Shown piece by piece: positions 15,509 to 24,746 of a stretch of 64,000 nucleotides of DNA. Within the stretch, counting starts at the first letter, position 1. Each line of letters begins with the position of its first letter. The notes below the pieces were generated by a model. It did not search any database. It saw only the letters and a list, made by a program, of their open reading frames with translations, and was not told where the DNA came from. The translations under genes were made by a program, and so were the position numbers. Source of the stretch: Streptomyces zhihengii (GTDB lineage: Bacteria; Actinomycetota; Actinomycetes; Streptomycetales; Streptomycetaceae); NCBI RefSeq assembly GCF_016919245.1, contig NZ_JAFEJA010000001.1, positions 5,295,501 through 5,359,500 of the forward strand, read 5' to 3'.

Positions 15509-16996
15509 ATGGCTGTCGACTATGCAGTGATCGTCGTCTATCTGGCCGGCATGCTCGGCATGGGCTGGTGGGGCATGCGCCGCGCCAAGTCCAAGAGCGA
15601 GTTCCTGGTCGCGGGCCGGCGACTCGGTCCCGGTATGTACTCCGGGACCATGGCCGCGATCGTCCTCGGCGGCGCGTCCACCATCGGCGGCGTCGGCCTC
15701 GGCTACAAGCACGGTCTGTCGGGCGCGTGGATGGTCCTCACCATCGGATTCGGGCTGCTCGCCCTGTCCGTCTTCTTCTCCGCGCGCATCGCCCGGCTGA
15801 AGGTCTACACCGTCTCCGAGATGCTCGACCTGCGCTACGGCGGCCGGGCCGGCCTGATCACCGGACTGGTGATGTGGGCGTACACGCTGATGCTGGCGGT
15901 CACCTCCACCATCGCCTACGCCACGATCTTCGACGTCCTCTTCGACGTGAACCGCACGGTGTCGATCATCCTCGGCGGCGCGATCGTGGTCGCGTACTCC
16001 ACGCTCGGCGGCATGTGGTCGATCACCATCACCGACATGGTGCAGTTCGTCGTCAAGACGATCGGCGTCCTGCTGCTCCTGCTGCCCATCGCGGTGGTCA
16101 AGGCCGGCGGCTTCGCCGAGATGAAGGCCCAGCTCCCGAACGAGTACTTCGCCCCGCTCGGCATCGGCGGCGAGACGATCTTCACCTACGTGCTGATCTA
16201 CACCTTCGGCATGCTGATCGGACAGGACATCTGGCAGCGGGTGTTCACCGCCCGCAGCGACAAGGTCGCCCGCTGGGGCGGCACGATCGCCGGCACCTAC
16301 TGCCTCGTCTACGCCATCGCCGGCGCCGTGATCGGCACCGCGGCCAAGGTGCTCTACCCGGACCTGGCCAGCGCCGACGACGCCTTCGCCACCATCGTCA
16401 CCGACGAGCTCCCCATGGGCGTGCGGGGCCTGGTGCTCGCCGCCGCGCTGGCGGCCGTCATGTCCACCTCGTCCGGCGCGCTGATCGCCTGCGCCACCGT
16501 CGCCAACAACGACATCTGGTCCCGGCTGCGCGGCCGGAGCGGCGCGGGCGGGCAGGACCACGACGAGGTCAAGGGCAACCGCGCCTTCATCCTGGCCATG
16601 GGCATCGCGACCATCTGCATCGCCATCGCCCTCAACGACGTGGTCGAGGCGCTCACCGTCGCCTACAACCTGCTCGTCGGCGGGCTGCTCGTCCCGATCC
16701 TCGGCGGCCTGCTGTGGAAGCGCGGCACCGTCCAGGGCGCGCTGGCCGCCGTCGCCGCGGGCGGCCTGTCGGTCGTCGGCCTCATGGCGGCCTACGGCAT
16801 CCTCGCCAACCAGCCCATCTACTACGGCCTGCTCGCCTCGCTCGCCACCTACGTGGTGGTCAGCCTCGCCACCAAGCCGACCGACCCGGCCGTCCTCGCC
16901 CACTGGCGCGAGCGGCTCGCGGGTCGCGGCGCCCCGGACGAGGACGAGGCCGCCGCACCGGAGCCCCCGGCCCCGGAGCCCGCAGCGGCCCGCTGA
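15509..16996 (+). CDS. Sodium:solute symporter (SSS family)
   Basis: 495-aa inner-membrane transporter of the SSS family with about 13 hydrophobic segments. Markers are an early GWWGMRRAKSKSEFLVAGRRLG loop, GGASTIGGVGLGY and a later GLVLAAALAAVMSTSSGALIACATV, the usual Na+-site region. GGAAGGAAA precedes the ATG. The C-terminus is a short acidic, Pro/Ala-rich tail. As first gene after the divergent PucR regulator and before a ureohydrolase, it probably imports the substrate of that enzyme, such as a guanidino compound or polyamine. The substrate is inferred from context only. Confidence 0.92.
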   Translation: MAVDYAVIVVYLAGMLGMGWWGMRRAKSKSEFLVAGRRLGPGMYSGTMAAIVLGGASTIGGVGLGYKHGLSGAWMVLTIGFGLLALSVFFSARIARLKVYTVSEMLDLRYGGRAGLITGLVMWAYTLMLAVTSTIAYATIFDVLFDVNRTVSIILGGAIVVAYSTLGGMWSITITDMVQFVVKTIGVLLLLLPIAVVKAGGFAEMKAQLPNEYFAPLGIGGETIFTYVLIYTFGMLIGQDIWQRVFTARSDKVARWGGTIAGTYCLVYAIAGAVIGTAAKVLYPDLASADDAFATIVTDELPMGVRGLVLAAALAAVMSTSSGALIACATVANNDIWSRLRGRSGAGGQDHDEVKGNRAFILAMGIATICIAIALNDVVEALTVAYNLLVGGLLVPILGGLLWKRGTVQGALAAVAAGGLSVVGLMAAYGILANQPIYYGLLASLATYVVVSLATKPTDPAVLAHWRERLAGRGAPDEDEAAAPEPPAPEPAAAR

Positions 16997-17193
16997 GCCC
17001 CGCGTCCGGCCGCGGCGGGCACCCGCCCGCCGCGGCCGGACGTCCCCGTACCGTCGACGACGGCACGACCCCGAACCACACCCCCAGCCGCGCGGTCACA
17101 CCACACGAGTGACCGCGGGCGGCAGCCGGCAGCGGCGACCACCAGACCCGCCACCCGCGAACCGCGACCCAGCGCAGGAAAGAAGGAACAGAC

Positions 17194-18165
17194 ATGAGCA
17201 GCACCGAGCAGCCGCGCGGCCCGATCGACTCCTCCCGCGTCCCGCGGTACGCCGGGCCCGCCACGTTCGCCCGGCTGCCCCGGCTCGACGAGGTCGGCAC
17301 CACCGACGTCGCCGTGGTCGGCGTCCCCTTCGACACCGGCGTCTCCTACCGCCCCGGCGCGCGCTTCGGCGGCAACGCCATCCGCGAGGCGTCGCGGCTC
17401 CTGCGCCCCTACAACCCGGCACAGGACGCCTCGCCCTTCGCGCTCGCCCAGGTCGCCGACGCGGGCGACATCGCGGCCAACCCGTTCAACATCAACGAGG
17501 CCGTCGAGACCATCGAGGCCGCCGCCGACGACCTGCTCGGCACCGGCGCGCGGCTGATGACCCTCGGCGGCGACCACACCATCGCGCTGCCGCTGCTGCG
17601 CTCGGTCGCCAAGAAGCACGGCCCCGTCGCCCTGCTCCACTTCGACGCCCACCTCGACACCTGGGACACCTACTTCGGCGCCGAGTACACCCACGGCACG
17701 CCGTTCCGCCGGGCCGTCGAGGAGGGCATCCTCGACACCTCCGCCCTCTCCCACGTCGGCACCCGCGGCCCGCTGTACGGCAAGCAGGACCTCACCGACG
17801 ACGAGAAGATGGGCTTCGGCATCGTCACCTCGGCCGACATCTACCGCCGGGGCGCCGACGAGGTCGCCGACCAGCTCCGGCAGCGCATCGGCGACCGGCC
17901 GCTCTACATCTCGATCGACATCGACTGCCTCGACCCGGCCCACGCCCCCGGCACCGGCACGCCCGAGGCAGGCGGCATGACCTCCCGCGAACTCCTGGAG
18001 ATCCTGCGCGGACTCGCCTCCTGCAACCTCGTCTCCGCGGACGTCGTCGAGGTCGCCCCGGCGTACGATCACGCGGAGATCACCGCCGTCGCGGCATCGC
18101 ACACGGCGTACGAACTGACGACGATCATGACCCGCCAGATCGCCGAGGCAAGGAACGGCAAGTGA
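17194..18165 (+). CDS. speB: Agmatinase-like ureohydrolase
   Basis: 323-aa binuclear-manganese ureohydrolase of the arginase/agmatinase family, releasing urea from agmatine or a related guanidino acid. All metal motifs are present: [11 protein letters not shown] (His about 128), [11 protein letters not shown] (His149, Asp151, His153, Asp155) and [23 protein letters not shown] (Asp242, Asp244). GAAAGAAGGA precedes the ATG. Agmatinase, guanidinobutyrase and guanidinopropionase cannot be told apart by eye. Coupling by a GTGA overlap to a ThDP enzyme and linkage to a transporter and PucR suggest one catabolic pathway. Confidence 0.92.
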   Translation: MSSTEQPRGPIDSSRVPRYAGPATFARLPRLDEVGTTDVAVVGVPFDTGVSYRPGARFGGNAIREASRLLRPYNPAQDASPFALAQVADAGDIAANPFNINEAVETIEAAADDLLGTGARLMTLGGDHTIALPLLRSVAKKHGPVALLHFDAHLDTWDTYFGAEYTHGTPFRRAVEEGILDTSALSHVGTRGPLYGKQDLTDDEKMGFGIVTSADIYRRGADEVADQLRQRIGDRPLYISIDIDCLDPAHAPGTGTPEAGGMTSRELLEILRGLASCNLVSADVVEVAPAYDHAEITAVAASHTAYELTTIMTRQIAEARNGK

Positions 18166-19844
18166 CCCACGACCACGACCTGGTGCTGCGCCCCACCGCG
18201 GCCCAGACCGAGGCCGCCCTCAACCCGCCCGCCGGGCGCAACGGGGGCGACCTCGTCGTCGAGACCCTCACCGGTCTCGGCGCGACGACCGTCTTCGGCC
18301 TGCCCGGACAGCACGCCCTGGGCATGTTCGACGCCCTGCGCCGCTCCGACCTGACCTACGTGGGCCTGCGCGTCGAGAACAACGCCGGCTTCGCCGCCGA
18401 CGCCTACGGCCGCATCACCGGCGAGGCCGCGCCCCTGCTGCTGTCCACCGGACCCGGCGCGCTGATGTCGCTCGCCGCGCTCCAGGAGGCGGCCGCCGCC
18501 TCCGCGCCGGTGCTCGCCATCGGCAGCCAGGTCCCGGCCGCCGGGCTCGGCGGCGGACGCCACGGCTACCTCCACGAACTGCGCGACCAGCAGGCGTCGT
18601 TCCGCGACATCGTGAAGTCGGTGCACATGGTGCGCACGGCCTCCCAGATCCCGTCGGCGATCGCCGCGGCCTGGGAGTCGGCGCTCACCGCGCCGCACGG
18701 ACCGGTCTGGGTCGAGATCCCGCAGGACGTGCTGCTCGCGGAGACGGTGCTGCCCGTCGTCACCGCCATGGACGCCGGCCCCGAGGAGCTCGCGCCGCGG
18801 CCCGAACTCACCGCCGTCGCCGCCGACCTGCTCTCCCGCGCCGGGCGGCCGGTGATCGTCGCCGGCGGCGGAGTGGTGCGCTCCGACGCCTCCGGCAAGC
18901 TGCGCGCCCTCGCCGAGAAGCTCGACGCCCCCGTGGTGACCACCTTCGGCGGCAAGGGCGCCTTCCCCTGGGAGCACCCGCTCTCCCTCCAGTCCTGGCT
19001 GGAGGACCGGCACACCACCGACTACCTGGAGTCGGCCGACGTCCTGCTCGTCGTCGGCTCCGGGCTCGGCGAACTCTCCTCGAACTACCACACGTTCGCC
19101 CCGCGCGGCCGGATGATCCAGATCGAGGCGGACGCCGGGAAGCTGGAGTCCAACCACCCCGGCATCGGCATCCACGCGGACGCCCGGCTCGGCCTCCAGG
19201 CCCTGCTGGAGACCGTGACGGAACGCCGCGACCCGACGGCCGCCGACTCCGTGCGCGACGTCCTCGCCGCCGTCCGCGCACGGATCGACGCGCAGGAACT
19301 CACCCTGGAGCAGGAACTGCTGGCCGCCGTGCGGCAGGCCCTGCCCGACGAGGCGCCCAGCTTCTGGGACATGACGATCCTTGCCTACTGGGCCTGGTCC
19401 GCCTTCGACGCCCGCCGGCCGAACACGATGCACTCGGCCCAGGGCGCCGGCGGCCTCGGCTACGCCTTCCCGGCGGCCATCGGCGCGGCCTCGGCCGACC
19501 GGACGGGGCCGGTACTCGCGGTCTCCGGCGACGGCGGCGCGATGTACTCGATCGCCGAACTCGCGACGGCCCGCCAGTACGACCTCCCGGTCACCTGGCT
19601 GATCGTGGACGACGGCGGCTACGGCATCCTCCGCGAGTACATGACCGACGCCTTCGGCGAGGCGACGGGAACGGAGCTGGCCCGCCCCGACTTCACGGCC
19701 CTCGCCGAGTCGTTCGGCGTGCCCGCGGTGCGCACGTCACCGGCGACGCTCGCACAGGACCTGGCGAAGGCGCTGGCCGCACCGGGGCCGTCCGTCGTGG
19801 TGCTGCCCGCCCGGCTGAGGATGTTCGCGCCGACGCATCTGTGA
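18162..19844 (+). CDS. Thiamin-diphosphate-dependent enzyme (acetolactate synthase-like)
   Basis: 560-aa enzyme of the AHAS/POX/benzoylformate decarboxylase superfamily. An N-terminal pyrimidine-binding domain with [16 protein letters not shown] (conserved Glu near residue 73) is followed by a central domain and a C-terminal PP-binding domain with [12 protein letters not shown] and [14 protein letters not shown] (the GDG-N26-N-type Mg site, near 456). The GTG overlaps the ureohydrolase stop. It probably acts on the carbon skeleton left by the ureohydrolase, for example decarboxylating a 2-keto acid, but the substrate is unknown. It is not the housekeeping AHAS, since no small subunit is adjacent. 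Confidence 0.85.
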   Translation: MTHDHDLVLRPTAAQTEAALNPPAGRNGGDLVVETLTGLGATTVFGLPGQHALGMFDALRRSDLTYVGLRVENNAGFAADAYGRITGEAAPLLLSTGPGALMSLAALQEAAAASAPVLAIGSQVPAAGLGGGRHGYLHELRDQQASFRDIVKSVHMVRTASQIPSAIAAAWESALTAPHGPVWVEIPQDVLLAETVLPVVTAMDAGPEELAPRPELTAVAADLLSRAGRPVIVAGGGVVRSDASGKLRALAEKLDAPVVTTFGGKGAFPWEHPLSLQSWLEDRHTTDYLESADVLLVVGSGLGELSSNYHTFAPRGRMIQIEADAGKLESNHPGIGIHADARLGLQALLETVTERRDPTAADSVRDVLAAVRARIDAQELTLEQELLAAVRQALPDEAPSFWDMTILAYWAWSAFDARRPNTMHSAQGAGGLGYAFPAAIGAASADRTGPVLAVSGDGGAMYSIAELATARQYDLPVTWLIVDDGGYGILREYMTDAFGEATGTELARPDFTALAESFGVPAVRTSPATLAQDLAKALAAPGPSVVVLPARLRMFAPTHL

Positions 19845-19855
19845 GGTAGCCCCGG

Positions 19856-19910
19856 TGGCTGTGGCTGTGGCTGTGGCCGTGGCGGTGGCTGTAGGGGTGG
19901 CCGTGGTGGT
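19856..19910. repeat. GTGGCT/GTGGCC hexanucleotide repeat
   Basis: About nine imperfect tandem hexamers of GTGGCT or variants lie directly between the ThDP enzyme stop and the terminator hairpin. It is simple-sequence DNA with no coding sign. Confidence 0.8.
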
Positions 19911-19951
19911 GCCGGCTCCGGTACGGACCCCCGTCCCGTACCGGAGCCGGC
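19911..19951 (+). terminator. Strong hairpin terminator after the ThDP-enzyme gene
   Basis: GCCGGCTCCGGTACGG (19911-19926) and its perfect complement (19936-19951) form a 16-bp stem with a 9-base loop, followed by CGCTTTCCC. It ends the symporter-speB-ThDP transcript. Confidence 0.8.
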
Positions 19952-19986
19952 CGCTTTCCCCGCCCGCCCCCGCCCCGGCGGCGTAA

Positions 19987-20068
19987 CGCCTCCGAGCCCC
20001 CCGCCCCGGCCGCGTGACGCCTCCGAGCCCCCCGCCCCGGCCGCGTGACGCCTCCGAGCCCCCGGGCC
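19987..20068. repeat. 31-bp tandem repeat, 2.6 copies
   Basis: Two exact 31-bp units (19987-20017, 20018-20048) and a partial third. Each begins CGCCTCCGAGCCCCCC and ends GCCGCGTGA. They lie in the 270-bp gap between the ThDP-enzyme gene and the NTF2-like gene, and the rest of that gap holds nothing else I can identify. Confidence 0.8.
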
Positions 20069-20116
20069 GGGCGACGGCCTCCGAGCCGCCCGCCCCCTCC
20101 CGGCGGCTCGGACGTG

Positions 20117-20533
20117 TCAGGGCGCGGGGGCGTCCACCGTCGTGTCGGCGAACGAGTGGTGCTCGTGGGCGACCACCCAGCGGCCCGCTTCCCGGCGCAG
20201 CCCGACCGTCAGCCGCAGCCTGGTCTCCGGGTGCGCGGTCAGCTCCTCGGGCGTGCCGCAGCGCAGCAGCGCGTGGGCGAAGGCCGCGTCGCCCCCGGCC
20301 GTGACGTCGAGCGACACGATCTCGAACGACGCCCCCTGCGCCTGCCAGGCGAAGAACGGCGGCCAGGTCTCGCGGTAGGCCCCGATCCCCCGGACCCCGT
20401 CGTGCGGCGGCGGGACGTCGAACATCACGATGTCGTCCGCGTGCGCCTCCAGCACGGCGGGGAGATCGCCGCGGTGCACGGCGTCGGCCCACCGCGTGAT
20501 CAGATCGCGGATCTCGGATTCGTCGTCGGTCAT
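20117..20533 (-). CDS. NTF2-like (SgcJ/DUF4440 type) protein
   Basis: 138-aa single-domain protein of the SnoaL/NTF2 superfamily, a cone-shaped alpha+beta barrel used for small-molecule binding, isomerases or cyclases. Typical elements are IRDLITRWADAVHRGDLPAVLEAHADDIVMFDVP, the GIGAYRETW helix and a C-terminal WVVAHEHHSFAD. GAGCGAGGGG precedes the ATG. This subfamily often has no assigned activity. The gene stands alone and nothing nearby indicates its ligand. Confidence 0.88.
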   Translation of the reverse strand: MTDDESEIRDLITRWADAVHRGDLPAVLEAHADDIVMFDVPPPHDGVRGIGAYRETWPPFFAWQAQGASFEIVSLDVTAGGDAAFAHALLRCGTPEELTAHPETRLRLTVGLRREAGRWVVAHEHHSFADTTVDAPAP

Positions 20534-20586
20534 GACCCCTCGCTCCTGGTGCGCTCGTGCTCGTGAGGGCTTGAGCCCTCGTGGGA

Positions 20587-21030
20587 CTACACCAGGGCAG
20601 ACTCCCCGCCCGCGCCCGGCACGTCTCCGGCCGAGGCCAGTACCTCACGCAGTCGGACCACGCCCTCCCGCCAGGCAGGCCCGGATCCGGACTCCTCCCA
20701 GAGCTCCAGCAGCTCCGACGGCTCGCGCAGCGTCCGGTCGAGCGCGGTCACGGCGAGCGCCCGCAGATCCGACGGCAGCGCCGGTATCGGCTCGTCGGGG
20801 CCGTACGCCGTGGTCACCGGCTCGCCGCCGGGACACTGGGCGGCGACCAGTGCCGCCGCGGCCACCGCCTCCACCGCCTCGTCGCTGTCCAGGTACTCCT
20901 CCGTACCGGCGACGCGCAGCAGCGTCTCGCGCAGGATGCCGGGGCGGTCGGCCTCGGCCGCGTCGTCCAGCGATCCCGAGAAGTCCGCGGCCGTGTCGTT
21001 GTCGAAGTGCCCGATGTCCCAGGTGCCCAT
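20587..21030 (-). CDS. DUF4259 domain-containing protein
   Basis: 147-aa acidic cytoplasmic protein. The opening MGTWDIGHFDNDTAADF followed by DEAVEAVAAAALVAAQCPGGEP matches the DUF4259 pattern (an MGxWGxGxFxNDxAxDW start). The rest is helical. GGGGGA stands upstream of the ATG. No biochemical function is known for the family. It is a monocistronic gene between the NTF2-like gene and the I36 inhibitor gene. Confidence 0.88.
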   Translation of the reverse strand: MGTWDIGHFDNDTAADFSGSLDDAAEADRPGILRETLLRVAGTEEYLDSDEAVEAVAAAALVAAQCPGGEPVTTAYGPDEPIPALPSDLRALAVTALDRTLREPSELLELWEESGSGPAWREGVVRLREVLASAGDVPGAGGESALV

Positions 21031-21118
21031 GGTGAAGTCCCCCGTCGTGCCGTGTGCGTGAAGCCGCCCGATGGAGACTTCAGTCTTGCAGCGACCACTG
21101 ACAACGGGCCCCGGTGAG

Positions 21119-21150
21119 GGCCGGCCCGGCGGGGAAGGGCCGGGCCGGCC
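21119..21150 (-). terminator. Hairpin terminator of the I36-type gene
   Basis: GGCCGGCCCGG (21119-21129) pairs with CCGGGCCGGCC (21140-21150) around a 10-base loop, 14 bp beyond the stop of the minus-strand gene at 21164. Confidence 0.65.
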
Positions 21151-21163
21151 GTGTGAGGGTGCG

Positions 21164-21604
21164 TCAGCAGGCGTCGACCCAGGTGTGGGAGGAGATCGAG
21201 TCGTTGACCGACGTCCCCTGCCCGTGGCCCGAGCCGAACCACTTCAGACCGGAGGCGCCGAGATCCGGAATGGAGTGGCCCTGGTGCAGGCAGACCCAGG
21301 ACTCCGTCCACTCACGCCCGTTGTAGAGCCGGACGTCCTCCCTGCGACCGGGGAAGCCGTTGTTCCAGACGTCGGAGACCTTGTCGCTGCACCCGGCCCA
21401 GTTCGCGTTGTCCGCGTTCCACTTGCAGTGGGCGCCGCCCGCGTGGGCGTGCTCCCAGGCGTAGAGGAACCCGTCGGGTGCCGCTGCGGCCGCCGCCGCC
21501 GGTGCGGCCGGCGCGGTGGACCCCGCCTCGGCGACGGGGACGGTGAGCGTGGCCAGGGCCAGGGCGGCGAGACCGGTGGTCAGGGCGTGCTTCATGAACG
21601 GCAT
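21164..21604 (-). CDS. Secreted peptidase-inhibitor family I36-like protein
   Basis: 146-aa exported protein. It has a Sec signal (MKHALTTGLAALALATL...VAEA) and then an Ala-rich spacer. The compact Cys/Trp-rich domain holds GFLYAWEHAHAGGAHCKW, WAGCSDKVSDVWNNGFPG, VRLYNGREW and WVCLHQG, ending in WVDAC. The pattern matches the beta/gamma-crystallin-like I36 family (Streptomyces metalloprotease inhibitor SMPI). The ATG at 21604 has GAGGAG six bases upstream. Four cysteines probably form two disulfides. It may inhibit proteases, or it may be one of many crystallin-like secreted proteins without inhibitor activity. Confidence 0.82.
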   Translation of the reverse strand: MPFMKHALTTGLAALALATLTVPVAEAGSTAPAAPAAAAAAAPDGFLYAWEHAHAGGAHCKWNADNANWAGCSDKVSDVWNNGFPGRREDVRLYNGREWTESWVCLHQGHSIPDLGASGLKWFGSGHGQGTSVNDSISSHTWVDAC

Positions 21605-21916
21605 GGTGTGCTCCTCTGCGAGGGTGGTTCGTGCGACGTCCGGACGGACGCCGCCGGTACGGGCCGTGCGGGCGGTTGCCGCGCGGCCGTGGCCGTCGCC
21701 GCCCGGACCGGGCGGCGACGGAGTCGATGGGCGGGGCGTGCGCCCCGCGGGGGCGCCCCGGGTGCGGGAGCGCCGGGGTCGGGCGGTGCCGCGGCCTGTG
21801 CGGCGCGGCACCGGGGCGCCTGCGCCCGGAGAGGCGCCCCGTGTGGGGGATGGCGTCCTGCGGGAGGCGCCTCGTGTGTGGGGGGCGTGCTGCGTGTACG
21901 CGGGGGTTTCGGAGGG

Positions 21917-22852
21917 TCAGGGGGCGCCGTGGGCGCGCAGGATCTGGCGGGCGCGGGTCAGCGCACGCGCCCGGAGCCGGTCGCGGGTGTCGACGTCCGC
22001 CCGGTACTCGGCGCGCAGCGCCGCTCCGTGGCGCGCGTCCAGCCGCCGTGCGGTGGCGCCGAGACCCGACGAGGCCGCGCAGGCTGCCTCGGCCAGGGCG
22101 AGGGCGACCTCGCGGTCGCGCGGCAGCGGGTGCTTCGGCCCGGTCGCCGCCGCGCGGGCGGCGACCGGGGTCGTGTAGGAGTGGCCGGCCTTGCGCATGC
22201 ACCGGCTCCACGCCCGCAGCCCCGCCCCGTACGCCGGTTCGGCCGCCACCCTGCCCCTGCGGATCCGGTCCAGCGCGTCGACCCGCGCCGAGGCGCGGAA
22301 CCAGGCGCCGTGGTCCCCGTAGAGGCTCCGCTCGGCCTCGGCCACGCACCCCCGGTCGCTGCGCCGCAGCTCCCCGCCGCCCGGCAGACGGACCGACAGC
22401 CCTTGCGGCGACGGCCCGTTGGACACCACCAGCGCCCGCGCCCTGCGGTCGGGCGGCAGACTCGCGAAGTAGGCGCGGTTCGGGTCGCCGGCGGCGAGGC
22501 GCGCCGCCCGTCGGGCGAGGTCGCCGCCGTAGCCGTGACGGCGGGCCCAGTCGGCGTCGTCGACCACGTACGGGAAGCGGACCGCGGCGGACTCCTCGTC
22601 GAGGGGGAAGACGGTGTAGGCGAAGCCGTGCCGCCGCATGCAGTCGCGCAGCAGGATCTGCTGCGCGTCGTGCAGCGGTCCGGCGTCCCCCGCCGACGGC
22701 GGCGAGGCCGCCGTCGCCGCGGGCGGTCCCGATCCGGGCGACGGATCGCCCGAGCAGGAGGTGACCAGCGACGCGCTCAGCGCGGCGGCGAGGGCGAGCA
22801 GCGGCATCCGCAGGGGACGCCGGCGGGCGGTGGTGCTGGGCCTGCTGGGCAT
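21917..22852 (-). CDS. Hypothetical lipoprotein with paired CM(R/K) motifs
   Basis: 311-aa exported protein. The ATG at 22852 has GGAG five bases upstream. A basic N-region leads into a hydrophobic stretch with lipobox LVTSC. The mature part contains two similar His/Cys signatures, LLRDCMRRHGFAYTV and WSRCMRKAGHSYTTP, a layout common in actinomycete lipoproteins of unknown function, where the CM-G-Y/F repeat marks duplicated subdomains. A further DRGCVAEAE and EAACAAS lie between and after them. No enzyme motif is seen. Confidence 0.75.
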   Translation of the reverse strand: MPSRPSTTARRRPLRMPLLALAAALSASLVTSCSGDPSPGSGPPAATAASPPSAGDAGPLHDAQQILLRDCMRRHGFAYTVFPLDEESAAVRFPYVVDDADWARRHGYGGDLARRAARLAAGDPNRAYFASLPPDRRARALVVSNGPSPQGLSVRLPGGGELRRSDRGCVAEAERSLYGDHGAWFRASARVDALDRIRRGRVAAEPAYGAGLRAWSRCMRKAGHSYTTPVAARAAATGPKHPLPRDREVALALAEAACAASSGLGATARRLDARHGAALRAEYRADVDTRDRLRARALTRARQILRAHGAP

Positions 22853-23677
22853 GACGGCTCCATCGGTGGGTGGGGGGCTCGCCCCGGACGGGCGCTGTGC
22901 GGACGGCGGGTGTCCGGCCCGCGCCGCCGTCCGGGCAGCGCGGGGCACGGGACCGTGCACGGTGGGGTGTCCGGTGCGGAGCCGCCGTGACGACGTGGCC
23001 TTCGCTGCCGGACGACCGGAGTCTGTGCCGGGCGCCGAGCGGGCCGCAAGCGTGTCCCGGGCACTTCGCCCGTCTCGGGATTCCCACCCCTCCGACCTGC
23101 GAGGACGCCCTTGTCCCGGGACCCGGTGAAGCCGCCGGGACAGGCGTGGGTCACCTGTTCGGCCCCGTCAGGGGGGGGGAGGCTGCGGAGGGGGGTTGGT
23201 GTGCGTGCCGGGGCCCGCGAGGAGAGCCGGCCCGGGGCTCTGCTCGCGGGGCGGGAGGTACGTTCCGGAGGGCGTGGCGCCCGCCGGAAGCGGCCCCCGG
23301 AGCGGGCCGGCACTCAGCGCGGATCTCGCGCCGCGCGGGGGCGGGGGCGGCCGGGCCGCCGACCGGTCCCCCGGTGGAGGCGGGCGGCCCGGACGAGGCG
23401 CGTGTGGCGGACCTGCGGCGCCCAGGGGCGGCCCGCGTGAGGTGGACGGCATCGGGGCGGCCCGCGTGAGGTGGACGGCACCGGGGCGGGGCGTCCGTGG
23501 ACGTTCCCGAGGGGCGTGCGCCGGTTCGCGACAGGGTGCGTCGGCCGCCGAGGGGCGCGCGCCGGTCGCCGCGGGCGGGGGCCCCGGCCCCGGGCGCGGG
23601 GTCGCGTGGGGGTGCCCCGGCCGTGGCGGGGCCGCGTCGGTCAGGGGCCGTCGGTCAGGGGCCGGGCCGGCGGTCGG
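22853..23677. other. Gene-free stretch of about 825 bp
   Basis: I find no convincing gene here: frames on both strands read as low-complexity Arg/Pro/Gly/Ala. It holds an inverted repeat GTCCCGG/CCGGGAC (23113-23119, 23135-23141), a run of nine G near 23169, the 29-bp duplication at 23425 and short GGGGCCGTCGGTCA repeats near 23640. It is probably leader and spacer DNA. Confidence 0.55.
23425..23482. repeat. 29-bp tandem duplication
   Basis: Two adjacent 29-bp units (23425-23453, 23454-23482) beginning GGGGCGGCCCGCGTGAGG and differing by one base. They lie in the gene-free stretch. Confidence 0.75.
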
Positions 23678-24544
23678 TCAGGCCCACATCTGGCGCGTCG
23701 CGCGGGTGCACGGCAGCACGCGGAGGTCCGTCGTGTCGGCGTCCAGGCAGTGCCGGGACTCGGCGTTCCTGACCTCGACGGCGCCCTCGTCCCGGGGAAC
23801 CAGCGTCCAGCGCTGGGTCGCCGAGGAACCGCAGACCGCCGCGTGGAGACCGGCGTCGTGGTCCAGGCAGCGGCCCGTCGCGTGGTTCCTGAGCTGGACG
23901 CCGTCGCCCGGCATCTCGCGGACCGTCCACCGCTGGTAGGGCAGGCCGTTGCACTCGTAGGCGCGCAGCCCCCTGTCCAGGCTGCTGTCCAGACAGGCCC
24001 CGGTCGACCGGCTGACGAAGATCCGTCCGTCGGGCGGACCGGCCTGGCTGCCGAGCGCCGTGCTTCCGGCGTCGCCGGCCGGCTGCGCCGGCCACGCCCA
24101 GGCCGTCAGCGCGGCTCCCAGCGCCACACCGACGGCGACGCCCGCCGCCGCCCAGGCCGTGCGCCCGCGCGGTGAAGTGCGCGGGCGTGCCCCGGCGCGG
24201 GCCGGGTCGGGCTCGGGCGGGGCGGCCGGGGCGGCCGGGCCGGGGGACACCGGTGCGCCGGGGAGCGGGCCGGCGGACGCCGCCGGTGCGCAGGCCGCCC
24301 GGTCGGCGGCCTCCCACAGGACGCGGAACTCCGCCGGGTCGCCGCCGAGCGCCCGGCACAGGTCCCGGACGGTCGGCCACGGCGGGACGGTCGTGCCCCG
24401 GAAGTACCGCGACAGGGACGAGTCGCTGATGCGGACGCGGGACTCCAGGGAGCGCAGGGTGCACCCCGAACGCTGCTGGAGTTCGCGCAGCGCCCGGCCG
24501 AGCGCGAGGGCGGGGTTCTCTTCGGTCGGCCGTTCGACGGCCAT
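23678..24544 (-). CDS. Membrane-anchored HTH protein with extracytoplasmic RICIN domain
   Basis: 288 aa with three parts. An N-terminal HTH (ALGRALRELQQRSGCTLRSLE, then SDSSLSRYFRG) spans about 10-85. A Pro/Ala-rich linker is followed by one membrane segment at about 129-151. A C-terminal ricin-type beta-trefoil spans about 175-288 with the repeated Q-x-W features YQRW, TQRW and RQMW and the LD/CLD sites. It could be a one-component sensor that reads carbohydrate outside and binds DNA inside, though the HTH may instead contact protein. AGAAGGA precedes the ATG. Confidence 0.85.
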   Translation of the reverse strand: MAVERPTEENPALALGRALRELQQRSGCTLRSLESRVRISDSSLSRYFRGTTVPPWPTVRDLCRALGGDPAEFRVLWEAADRAACAPAASAGPLPGAPVSPGPAAPAAPPEPDPARAGARPRTSPRGRTAWAAAGVAVGVALGAALTAWAWPAQPAGDAGSTALGSQAGPPDGRIFVSRSTGACLDSSLDRGLRAYECNGLPYQRWTVREMPGDGVQLRNHATGRCLDHDAGLHAAVCGSSATQRWTLVPRDEGAVEVRNAESRHCLDADTTDLRVLPCTRATRQMWA

Positions 24545-24746
24545 GCGGGCGTCCTTCTGCTCGGGCCGCGCATGCTGCTGCGGTCGGCGCGCCGGTTGCG
24601 GGACGGAAGGGTCCCAGCAGGTCAGAACCTTAGGATGCGGACAACTCGGAGGCAATCGGGACAGCCCGCAGGAGTGGGCGGCGGCACCGGAGTTGACGTC
24701 GCGTCATCCGTCCGGCGCCGCGCCGGGGGCCCGCGGCAGGCCGTGT

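Noticed and set aside
20117..20533. Linking this NTF2-like gene to the one at 28702 as a duplicated system
   Set aside because: They belong to different NTF2 subgroups with little visible similarity, and only the latter has the MerR-type promoter.
23196..23939. Plus-strand ORF across the gene-free stretch and RICIN gene
   Set aside because: Its later part is the shadow of the RICIN gene and its early part is repeat DNA. There is no ribosome site or domain.
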